A stretch of 64,000 bases of DNA from Luteococcus peritonei (GTDB lineage Bacteria; Actinomycetota; Actinomycetes; Propionibacteriales; Propionibacteriaceae): positions 1-64,000 of the forward strand of contig NZ_BAAAIX010000001.1 of the NCBI RefSeq assembly GCF_039526385.1, given 5' to 3'. Shown piece by piece: positions 48,407-55,411 of this stretch. Position 1 is the stretch's first letter. Every line of letters begins with the position of its first letter. The notes under the pieces were generated by a model that was not told where the DNA came from, searched no databases, and saw only the letters and a list, made by a program, of their open reading frames with translations. The translations under genes and the position numbers were made by a program.

Positions 48407-48526
48407 GTGTGGTACCAGCTGTTCGAGCACCCCAGGGGCGTCATGCACGCCCCGGGCGCCATCAGTTCCACGGGGCAGCGGTCCGGCGCGGTGCCGGCCC
48501 CCGAGCAGAAGCAGGTCCAGCGGTGA
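48407..48526 (+). CDS. 39-codon leader ORF resembling a displaced PlsC N-terminus
   Basis: The frame GTG TGG TAC CAG starts after GAGGAGGAG, the best ribosome binding site in the area. The product begins MWYQLFEH, like the first residues of actinobacterial PlsC-type acyltransferases (MWYxLFK), then turns into Gly/Pro/Gln-rich sequence and stops. Its TGA overlaps the GTG of the acyltransferase-like gene (GTGA). It is either a relic of the ancestral N-terminus in a shifted frame or a short translated leader that couples translation. Confidence 0.5.
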   Translation: MWYQLFEHPRGVMHAPGAISSTGQRSGAVPAPEQKQVQR

Positions 48527-49458
48527 GCAGCGACATGACCGAAGCACCCGGCACGCTCGCGCGGGTGCGCCAGGCGGTGAGCCAGGCCGCCGACCAGGTG
48601 GGCCCCCACCTGGAAGGCGCCGAGCACATCCCCTCCGAGGGAGGGGCCATCCTCGCCTTCAACAATGTCTCGCCGCTGGAGTGGCTGCGGACCCAGGTGG
48701 ACGGTCGACGGATCACCTTCGTGGCCGAGGACGCGGCTCCGGCCGGGTTGCGCAGTTGGCTCTCGCGCCGTGGTCGCGGCGCGCGCTGGCCGCAGGAGAC
48801 CGACGAGTTCGGCGACGCCCGTCGGCTGCTGGAGGCCGGCGAGCTGCTGGGGGTCTTTCCCGAGGGGCCGCGCTCGCCCGACGGTGACCTCTACCGGGGT
48901 CAGCCCTTCACCGCGCGCCTGGCCCTGGCCCACCCGGTGCCGCTGGTGCCCGCCGCCGTGCTCGTGGACCGCTCTGCCCTGGGGCGGGCCGTGGCCCCCC
49001 GGATCAGGATCGGTGCCCCGCTCGACATCGAACGCTTCCGTGGCCTGGCCGAGCACGAGTGGGCGGTCCAGGCCGTCACCGACCTGCTGATGGAGGCCAT
49101 CGCCGAGCTGTCCGGCCAGACCTACCACGACGTGCCCAGTGGGGAGCGTCGGGTGGCGCTGCACGAGCAGCGACGCCGGGCCAGCGCCGAGGTGAAGGAG
49201 CAGGCCGCGCGTCGTCGTGCCCAGGAGGCCGCCCGGGTGGAGCAGCGTCGAGCCGACCGCGCCGCGGAGGCGGCCGAGCTGGCGCAGGCGCGGATGCTGG
49301 CCGCGCAGGCCGCGGCCGACCACGCCCGGCGGGCCGCGGAGGCCGACCGCCGGCGCCGCGAGCAGGTCCGCCAGGTGCGCATGCCCGCCGCCCCCGAGCG
49401 TGCTCCGCGTGACCTGCGCGCCCCCGTGGAGCACCGGCCCGAGGCGGAGCGGGACTGA
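48523..49458 (+). CDS. PlsC-like acyltransferase with lost catalytic motif and helical C-terminal extension
   Basis: The 311-residue protein keeps several PlsC features: HIPSEGGAILAFNN (35-48), RITFVAED and VFPEGPRSPDGDLYRG (111-126). The invariant HxxxxD of the active site reads N-V-S-P-L-E (Asn48, Glu53), so the catalytic His and Asp are both replaced. The FPEGTRS motif has Pro for Thr. The N-terminal membrane segment seen in homologues is missing. Residues about 205-290 are a charged Arg/Ala/Glu helix absent from normal PlsC. It is probably not a working 1-acylglycerol-phosphate acyltransferase. Its place before the two-component genes mirrors that of PlsC homologues elsewhere. Confidence 0.7.
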   Translation: MSSDMTEAPGTLARVRQAVSQAADQVGPHLEGAEHIPSEGGAILAFNNVSPLEWLRTQVDGRRITFVAEDAAPAGLRSWLSRRGRGARWPQETDEFGDARRLLEAGELLGVFPEGPRSPDGDLYRGQPFTARLALAHPVPLVPAAVLVDRSALGRAVAPRIRIGAPLDIERFRGLAEHEWAVQAVTDLLMEAIAELSGQTYHDVPSGERRVALHEQRRRASAEVKEQAARRRAQEAARVEQRRADRAAEAAELAQARMLAAQAAADHARRAAEADRRRREQVRQVRMPAAPERAPRDLRAPVEHRPEAERD

Positions 49459-49461
49459 GCC

Positions 49462-50625
49462 TTGGCCAACCTCCGCCGCCAGGACGACGAGGTCCTGCAG
49501 CCCGTCTTCGCGGTGATCGCCACCTTGCGCTGGATCCTGCTGGTCCACGCGCTGGTGGTGAACCACCTGCGGATGGGCGAGGTGCAGCGCCCGGTCCTGC
49601 TGGTGCTGTGCTGCGCGGTGATGGTGGCCTGGACCGCTGTCGCCGGGCTGGCGCAGAGCCGTGGGCACAGCCGGACCCGCCAGGTGGTGGCCGCGGACCT
49701 GCTGGTGACCTTCTGCCTGCTGGCAGTGGGGCGCCACGTCCTGGGCCGGCCCGCGCTGGTGGCCACCTATCTGCCGGTGCCGGTCTACTGGACGGTCGTC
49801 TCCCCACTGGTGGTGGCCGTCTGGCGGGGCCGATGGTGGGGCCTGGCCGCCGCGGCGCTGCTGAGCCTGGTCAAGTTCGTCCAGGAGCCGCGTCCGGACC
49901 CACGGGTCTGGGACGCCATGGTTCTGACGGGAATGTGCGCCTGGGGGCTGGGTGCCGTCGTCGACACGCTGCGCGAGTCGGCCGAGCAGCGCGAGCTGGA
50001 GCGCACCAGGACCGCCGCGCTGGCCGAGCGGGACCGGCTGAACCGGATCGTGCACGACGGCGCCCTGCAGGTGCTGGCGATGGTGGAGCGCGAGGGTCCT
50101 GAGCTGGGTCCGCGGGGGCAGCACCTGGCCGAGCTGGCACGCCAGCAGGAGGTGGTGCTGCGCAAGCAGCTGCAGGACCGGGGCACCACCGCCGTGGGCG
50201 AGGAGTCGGCCGTCGGTGCGCCGGTGCAGGCCGAGGTGGACGTCGCCGCCCTGCTGGAGGCCCATGCCGGCGAGCGGGTGACCGTCTCGGTGGTGGCCGA
50301 CCAGGTGCCGATGAGCGCCCGTCGGGCCCGGGAGCTGGAGGCCGCGGTGGCCGAGGCCCTGTCCAATGTGGTCAAGCACGCGGGCCCCGGGGCCAGGGCG
50401 TGGATCCTGCTGGAGACCGAGGGCGACCAGATGATCATCTCGGTGCGGGACAACGGCGTCGGGATGTCGCGTGAACAGGTCGATCGCGCCTTGTCGGGTG
50501 ATCGGCTCGGGATCCAGAATTCGATCCTGGGCAGGATCGCCGAGGTCGGGGGAGAGGCCGTTGCGCGCTCCCAGCCCGGCCGTGGTGTGGAGTGGGAGTT
50601 CCGGATTCCCCTGGAGGAGGACTGA
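49462..50625 (+). CDS. sensor histidine kinase, MacS-like
   Basis: The 387-residue kinase has an N-terminal membrane region of about five hydrophobic helices (15-160). A NarL-type HisKA_3 helix with His198 in RIVHDGALQVL follows, then the ATPase domain with EALSNVVKHAG (N box) and VRDNGVGM (G box). It likely phosphorylates the response regulator encoded next. The start is a TTG at 49462 with only a weak ribosome binding site, three bases after the PlsC-like stop. The signal sensed is unknown. Confidence 0.85.
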   Translation: MANLRRQDDEVLQPVFAVIATLRWILLVHALVVNHLRMGEVQRPVLLVLCCAVMVAWTAVAGLAQSRGHSRTRQVVAADLLVTFCLLAVGRHVLGRPALVATYLPVPVYWTVVSPLVVAVWRGRWWGLAAAALLSLVKFVQEPRPDPRVWDAMVLTGMCAWGLGAVVDTLRESAEQRELERTRTAALAERDRLNRIVHDGALQVLAMVEREGPELGPRGQHLAELARQQEVVLRKQLQDRGTTAVGEESAVGAPVQAEVDVAALLEAHAGERVTVSVVADQVPMSARRARELEAAVAEALSNVVKHAGPGARAWILLETEGDQMIISVRDNGVGMSREQVDRALSGDRLGIQNSILGRIAEVGGEAVARSQPGRGVEWEFRIPLEED

Positions 50626-51293
50626 TGGCTGCACGGCGTCGTGTGATGCTGGTGGACGACCACCCGATGTGGATCGACGCGCTCAGCGAGGACCTGCTCG
50701 GTGAGGGCTTCGAGATCGTGGCGGTGGCCCACGACGGCGAGCAGTGCCTGCGCCGGGCCCGTGCCACCCGCCCCGAGGTGGTGGTGATGGACCTGCGCAT
50801 CCCCGGCCCCGACGGTGCCAGCTGCATCGAGACCCTGCTGCGCGAGTTCCCGGACATGCATGTGTTGGTGCTCAGCGCCTCCGGCGAGCGCGATGACGTG
50901 CTGCGCGCGGTGAAGGCCGGGGCCAAGGGCTACCTGGTGAAGTCGGCCTCCCGGGCGGAGGTGCTCGACGGCGTGCGACGCACCGCCGAGGGCGACGCCG
51001 TCTTCACCCCCGGCCTGGCCGGGCTGGTGCTGGGCGAGTTCCGGCGGATGGCCACCGTCGCGCACCAACGCAACGAGGAGGGACCGCAGCTCACCGCCCG
51101 CGAGATCGACGTGCTGCGTCGGGTGGCCAAGGGGATGGCCTACCGCGAGATCGCCGAGGAACTGTTCGTCAGCCACCGCACGGTGCAGAACCACGTGCAG
51201 AACGTGCTGCGCAAGCTGCAGCTGCACAACCGTGTCGAGCTCACCCTGTACGCCATCGAGCAGGGCTTCGGCGAGGAGGACCCGCAGCCCTGA
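50625..51293 (+). CDS. NarL/FixJ response regulator, MacR-like
   Basis: The 222-residue regulator has a receiver domain (acidic pair in LVDDHPMW, phosphoacceptor Asp56 in VVVMDLRIPG, Lys in GYLVKSAS) and a C-terminal LuxR helix-turn-helix: LTAREIDVLRRVAKGMAYREIAEEL (about 152-176) and SHRTVQNHVQNVLRKLQL. It starts in the stop of the kinase gene (TGATG). Confidence 0.93.
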   Translation: MAARRRVMLVDDHPMWIDALSEDLLGEGFEIVAVAHDGEQCLRRARATRPEVVVMDLRIPGPDGASCIETLLREFPDMHVLVLSASGERDDVLRAVKAGAKGYLVKSASRAEVLDGVRRTAEGDAVFTPGLAGLVLGEFRRMATVAHQRNEEGPQLTAREIDVLRRVAKGMAYREIAEELFVSHRTVQNHVQNVLRKLQLHNRVELTLYAIEQGFGEEDPQP

Positions 51294-51345
51294 GCCGGCC
51301 TCCCCGGCGCCGTGGACGCGGCGGCGCGGCCCGCTGCACGCTGGG

Positions 51346-51351
51346 TAGGCT
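51346..51351 (+). promoter_or_regulatory. -10 box for leaderless aroG mRNA
   Basis: TAGGCT is followed by 7 nt and the aroG ATG at 51359, with no Shine-Dalgarno sequence. Confidence 0.6.
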
Positions 51352-51358
51352 GTGGCGC

Positions 51359-52747
51359 ATGTCACCACACGTCCCGTCGCTGGAAGAACTGCACGCCCTG
51401 GGCAAGGTCCAGCAGCCGACCTATGAGGACCCCGCCGAGCTGGCCCAGGTGCTCGACCAGCTCCGCAAGCTGCCGCCGCTGGTGTTCGCGGGCGAGTGCG
51501 ACGAGCTGCGCGAGAACCTGGCCGAGGTGGCCGAGGGTCGTGCCTTCCTGCTGCAGGGTGGCGACTGCGCCGAGACCTTCGACCAGGTCACCGGCGACAA
51601 CGTCAAGGGCAAGCTGCGCGTGCTGCTCAGCATGGCCGTGGTGATGACCTATGCCGGCCAGGTGCCGGTGGTGAAGGTGGGCCGGATCGGCGGGCAGTAC
51701 GCCAAGCCTCGCAGCAAGGACAGTGAGACCCGCGAGGGCGTGACCCTGCCGGCCTACCGAGGTGACGCGGTCAACGGCTTCGACTTCACCCCCGAGGCCC
51801 GCCGCCACGACCCGAAGCGGTTGCAGCAGGTCTACAACGCCTCCGCGGCCACCCTGAACCTGGTGCGCGCCTTCGTGAAGGGCGGTTTCGCCGACCTGCG
51901 CACCATCCACTCCTGGAATGCCGACTTCGTGCGCAATTCCAATGTGGAGAGCCGCTACGAGGCGCTGGCCGACGAGATCGAGCGCGCCCTGGCCTTCATG
52001 GTCACCTGCGGCGTCGACGACTCGACGCTGTCCGGCGTCGACTTCTACTCCAGCCACGAGGCGCTGCTGCTGGACTACGAGCACGCCATGACCCGGATCG
52101 ACTCGCGCTCCCAGCTGCCCTACGACACCTCCGGCCACATGGTGTGGATCGGCGAGCGCACCCGCCAGCTCGATGGTGCCCACGTGGAGCTGCTGAGCCA
52201 CATCCGCAACCCGATCGGCATCAAGCTCGGCCCCACCTCCACCCCGGAGGATGCGCTGGGCCTGGCCGACAAGCTCGACCCCGACCGGATCCCGGGCCGG
52301 ATCAGCTTCATCACCCGGATGGGCGCGGCCAATGTCCGCGAGAAGCTGCCGCCGCTGGTGCGCGGGATCGAGGCCTCCGGCCGCAAGGTGGTGTGGGTCT
52401 GCGACCCGATGCACGGCAACACCTTCGAGGCCGCCAACGGCTTCAAGACCCGCTCCTACTCCGACGTGGTGGAGGAGCTGAACGGCTTCTTCGACGTGCA
52501 CCACGAGCTGGGCACCTGGCCCGGCGGCGTGCACGTCGAGCTCACCGGTGACGACGTCACCGAGTGCGTCGGCGGCGCCTTCCAGCTCTCCGAGTCCGAC
52601 CTGGTGAACCGCTACGAGACCACCTGCGACCCGCGGCTGAACCGCAACCAGTCGCTGGAGCTGGCTTTCATGGTGGCCGAGCGGCTGAGCGACGGCCGCA
52701 TCGAGCGCCCCAACCTGATCGACGAGTTCCGCAACCTGGACTTCTGA
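51359..52747 (+). CDS. aroG: class II (plant-type) DAHP synthase
   Basis: The 462-residue enzyme condenses phosphoenolpyruvate and erythrose-4-phosphate in the first step of aromatic amino acid synthesis. Class II motifs are FLLQGGDCAETFDQV (about 62-76), VKVGRIGGQYAKPRS (about 104-118), NPIGIKLGPTSTPED and VVWVCDPMHGNTFEA. In mycobacteria this enzyme is feedback regulated and partners with chorismate mutase, which is not in the window. Threonine aldolase follows after eight bases. Confidence 0.95.
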   Translation: MSPHVPSLEELHALGKVQQPTYEDPAELAQVLDQLRKLPPLVFAGECDELRENLAEVAEGRAFLLQGGDCAETFDQVTGDNVKGKLRVLLSMAVVMTYAGQVPVVKVGRIGGQYAKPRSKDSETREGVTLPAYRGDAVNGFDFTPEARRHDPKRLQQVYNASAATLNLVRAFVKGGFADLRTIHSWNADFVRNSNVESRYEALADEIERALAFMVTCGVDDSTLSGVDFYSSHEALLLDYEHAMTRIDSRSQLPYDTSGHMVWIGERTRQLDGAHVELLSHIRNPIGIKLGPTSTPEDALGLADKLDPDRIPGRISFITRMGAANVREKLPPLVRGIEASGRKVVWVCDPMHGNTFEAANGFKTRSYSDVVEELNGFFDVHHELGTWPGGVHVELTGDDVTECVGGAFQLSESDLVNRYETTCDPRLNRNQSLELAFMVAERLSDGRIERPNLIDEFRNLDF

Positions 52748-52755
52748 GGAGGGCC

Positions 52756-53778
52756 ATGATCGACCTGCGCTCCGACACCCTCACCCGCCCGACGCAGGCC
52801 ATGCGCGAGGCGATGGCCGCGGCCCCGGTGGGGGACGACGTCTACGGTGAGGACCCCACCATCGCGGAGCTGGAGGCGCGGGTGGCCGCGCTGCTGGGCC
52901 ACGAGGCGGGCCTGTTCACGCCCACCGGCAGCCTGGCCAACCTGCTGGGTGTCTGGCTGCTGGTGCCGCCGGGCGACGAGCTGCTCTGCGATGAGCAGGC
53001 CCACGTGGTGCGCGCCGAGATGGGCGCCCACGCCCAGCTGCACGGCATCACCACCCGCACCTGGAGCTCGGCCGACGGGATCGCGGATGCGGCCACCGTC
53101 GCGGCCGCCATCGCCCCGGACAACGGACCCTTTTTGGTGCGCACCGCGGCGATCGCGATCGAGAACACGCACAACTTCGGTGGCGGCACCGTCCATCCGG
53201 TGGAGCTGCTGCGCGAGATCCGTCAGGTGGCGCAGGCCGCCGGCCTGCCGATGCACCTGGACGGTGCCCGGCTGTGGAATGCCCACGTCGCCACCGGCAC
53301 CCCGCTGCAGGCCTATGGCGAGCTCTTCGAGACCGTCAGCGTCTGCCTGTCCAAGGGGCTGGGCGCCCCGGTGGGTTCGGTGCTGGTCTCCAGCGCGGAG
53401 AACACTGCGCGCGCCCGGGTGCAGCGCAAGCGGCTGGGCGGCGGTTGGCGCCAGGCCGGGCTGCTGGCCGCGGCCGGGCTCTACGCGCTGGACCACCACG
53501 TCGAGCGGCTGGCCGAGGACCATGCGGCGGCACGAGTCCTGGCCGAGGCTGCTGCGCTGGCCGCCCCGGGCTGCGTCGAGCCGGAGCTGGTGCCCACCAA
53601 CATCGTCGTGCTGCGCACCGGGCAGCGCGCCGCCTCCGAGGTGGTGGCAGCCGCCGGGGAGCGGGGGATCGCGGTCTCCGCGGTTGGCGCCCACCTGGTG
53701 CGCGCCGTCACCCACCTGGACGTCCAGGCCGAGGAATGTCGTCGTGCCGGGCAGGTGCTGGGCGAGCTGCTGGCCTGA
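52756..53778 (+). CDS. low-specificity L-threonine aldolase
   Basis: The 340-residue PLP enzyme splits threonine (and allo-threonine) to glycine and acetaldehyde. It starts with the family motif MIDLRSDTLTRPT and has the PLP lysine Lys200 in VCLSKGLGAPVGS, preceded by HLDGARLWNA. GAGGAGG precedes the ATG. It is probably co-transcribed with aroG. The last codons are two bases from the convergent HTH gene. Confidence 0.92.
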   Translation: MIDLRSDTLTRPTQAMREAMAAAPVGDDVYGEDPTIAELEARVAALLGHEAGLFTPTGSLANLLGVWLLVPPGDELLCDEQAHVVRAEMGAHAQLHGITTRTWSSADGIADAATVAAAIAPDNGPFLVRTAAIAIENTHNFGGGTVHPVELLREIRQVAQAAGLPMHLDGARLWNAHVATGTPLQAYGELFETVSVCLSKGLGAPVGSVLVSSAENTARARVQRKRLGGGWRQAGLLAAAGLYALDHHVERLAEDHAAARVLAEAAALAAPGCVEPELVPTNIVVLRTGQRAASEVVAAAGERGIAVSAVGAHLVRAVTHLDVQAEECRRAGQVLGELLA

Positions 53779-53780
53779 GC

Positions 53781-54005
53781 TCAGCCCCGCAGGCTGAGCA
53801 GGTCGCCGGGCTGGCAGTCCAGCGCCCGGCAGATCAGCGTCAGCGAGGTGAAGCGCACCGCGCGGGCCCGGCCGTTCTTCAGCACCGACAGGTTGGCCAG
53901 GGTGATGCCCGTGATCGCGGAGAGCTCGGTGAGCGTCATGCCGCGGGCGGCGAGCAGCTCGTCGAGGTGCACCTCGACGGCGTGGTCGCCCTCCTCCTGG
54001 CTCAT
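53781..54005 (-). CDS. Xre-family (Cro/CI-type) regulator of the DUF2975 pair
   Basis: The 74-residue protein is a single helix-turn-helix domain: LDELLAARGMTLTELSAITGITLANLSVLKNG (about 15-46), followed by TSLTLICRALDCQPGDLL. Such small Xre proteins regularly accompany DUF2975 membrane proteins. It starts in the stop codon of that gene (ATGA). It probably represses its own operon through the TTATCG repeats upstream of the pair. Confidence 0.9.
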   Translation of the reverse strand: MSQEEGDHAVEVHLDELLAARGMTLTELSAITGITLANLSVLKNGRARAVRFTSLTLICRALDCQPGDLLSLRG

Positions 54006-54655
54006 ACGGTGGCCTCCAGCTCCTCACGCATCGGCACGGTCTGACGCAGGATCCTACCGATGGTGAGCAGGCCGAAGCCGCCGATCACGATGGGCCAGCT
54101 CCAGTCCAGCTGGGCGACGAAGCCGCGCGCCAGGTCGTGGCCGGGCACCACGTGGTGGACCGCCAGGCTCTTCATGGCCGCCACCAGCACGGTGAGCAGG
54201 GTCCAGCCGGCCAGCACCCAGCGGCCCAGCCGCTCCAGCTCGTCGGCCAGGGGGCTGGTGAACAGCCCGGTGCGACGTGCCCGGCCGATGGCCCGGTGGA
54301 TCAGCAGCAGGAAGCCGGCCGCCCAGCCGAACCAGAGCAGCCCGGGCAGGGAGACCAGCGCCCCGTCGAGCCAGGACATCGACTGCGGGCACAACCGCAC
54401 CTGGTCAGTGGCGCCGACGGTCAGCCCGGGCGCCAGGGTGGCCTCGACGGGGGCCTGGGAGGCCGGCAGCCCGGCTCGGGGCGCGTCGAAGCAGCCGTCG
54501 CTGAAGCCCCAGACGCCCAGGTGGCCGTGGCCCACCAGGAAGGGCAGGCCCACCCGGTAGACGGCGTAGCCGATCATCAGCAGCCCGGCCAGCCGCAGCA
54601 CGGCGTCGATCGGGCGCAGCGGGTCGGACTCGTGGATGGCGGAGGACGGCGACAT
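54002..54655 (-). CDS. DUF2975 membrane protein
   Basis: The 217-residue protein has four transmembrane helices (about 20-40, 102-122, 148-168 and 188-206). A large loop between the first two contains two cysteines. It matches DUF2975, whose function is unknown and which is nearly always encoded with a small Xre regulator. I chose the ATG at 54655 with AAGGAG upstream, because an earlier GTG overlaps that ribosome binding site. Confidence 0.85.
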   Translation of the reverse strand: MSPSSAIHESDPLRPIDAVLRLAGLLMIGYAVYRVGLPFLVGHGHLGVWGFSDGCFDAPRAGLPASQAPVEATLAPGLTVGATDQVRLCPQSMSWLDGALVSLPGLLWFGWAAGFLLLIHRAIGRARRTGLFTSPLADELERLGRWVLAGWTLLTVLVAAMKSLAVHHVVPGHDLARGFVAQLDWSWPIVIGGFGLLTIGRILRQTVPMREELEATV

Positions 54656-54664
54656 GACCACTCC

Positions 54665-54697
54665 TTATCGATAGTCGATGTTATCGAGAAACGATAA
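54665..54697. promoter_or_regulatory. operator/promoter of the DUF2975-Xre pair (TTATCG repeats)
   Basis: TTATCG-AGAAA-CGATAA (54681-54697) is an inverted repeat with six-base arms. A further TTATCGATA lies at 54665-54673. The block is AT-rich in a GC-rich region and directly precedes the ribosome binding site, so a bound Xre protein would block transcription. Confidence 0.55.
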
Positions 54698-54762
54698 GAA
54701 TTCTGGCGGACTGCGTCAAGGGCTTCTCGACAGGCCTTGTCCGAGCGGCCAGACTGGGGGAC

Positions 54763-55407
54763 ATGAAGATCACACAGCTGGGACATTCCACGGTGCTGGT
54801 GGAGACCTCCGAGGTGCGCCTGCTGATCGACCCGGGCAACTTCTCCGACGCCTGGCACGGGCTCACGGACCTGGATGCCGTGCTGGTCACCCACCTGCAC
54901 CCCGACCACGCCGACCCGGAGCACCTGCCGGAGCTGGTGCGCGCCAACCCGAAGGCCCGCGTGCTGGTGGAGCCCGGCGTGCTGGAGGCCGTCGACCTGC
55001 CCACCGGCGAGGGTCTGGTGGCCGACAGCCAGGTGCAGCTGGGCGGTGTGAAGGTGAGCGCCGTCGGCGGCACCCATGCCGTGATCCACCGTGACATCCC
55101 GATGATCGGCAATGTCGGCCTGGTGCTGGAAGCGGAGGGCGAGCCCACCTTCTTCCACCCCGGCGACTCGCTGGCCACCGTCCCGGCCGGCATCGACCTG
55201 CTCGGCATCCCCGCCTACGGTCCGTGGGCCGCCATGAAGGAGACCATCGACTTCGTGCGCGACGTGGACGCCCCGCAGGGCTTCCTGATCCACGACGGGC
55301 TGCTCAACGAGCGCGGCTGGAAGCTCTCCTTCGACCGGATGGGTGACCAGACCTCCACCAAGGTCTGTGACCACCGCGACGGCACCGCCTTCGAGGTCAC
55401 CGCCTGA
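54763..55407 (+). CDS. metallo-beta-lactamase-fold hydrolase
   Basis: The 214-residue protein opens with MKITQLGHSTVLVET and has the metal-binding motif VTHLHPDHAD (42-51). A later His sits in VGGTHAVIH and an Asp in FHPGDSLAT, as in the UlaG/UPF0173 branch of MBL proteins. The substrate is unknown. A CAGACT box seven bases before the ATG could give a leaderless mRNA, but the same bases (GGGGGAC) could serve as a ribosome binding site. It is convergent with the kinase gene. Confidence 0.88.
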   Translation: MKITQLGHSTVLVETSEVRLLIDPGNFSDAWHGLTDLDAVLVTHLHPDHADPEHLPELVRANPKARVLVEPGVLEAVDLPTGEGLVADSQVQLGGVKVSAVGGTHAVIHRDIPMIGNVGLVLEAEGEPTFFHPGDSLATVPAGIDLLGIPAYGPWAAMKETIDFVRDVDAPQGFLIHDGLLNERGWKLSFDRMGDQTSTKVCDHRDGTAFEVTA

Positions 55408-55411
55408 GGGC

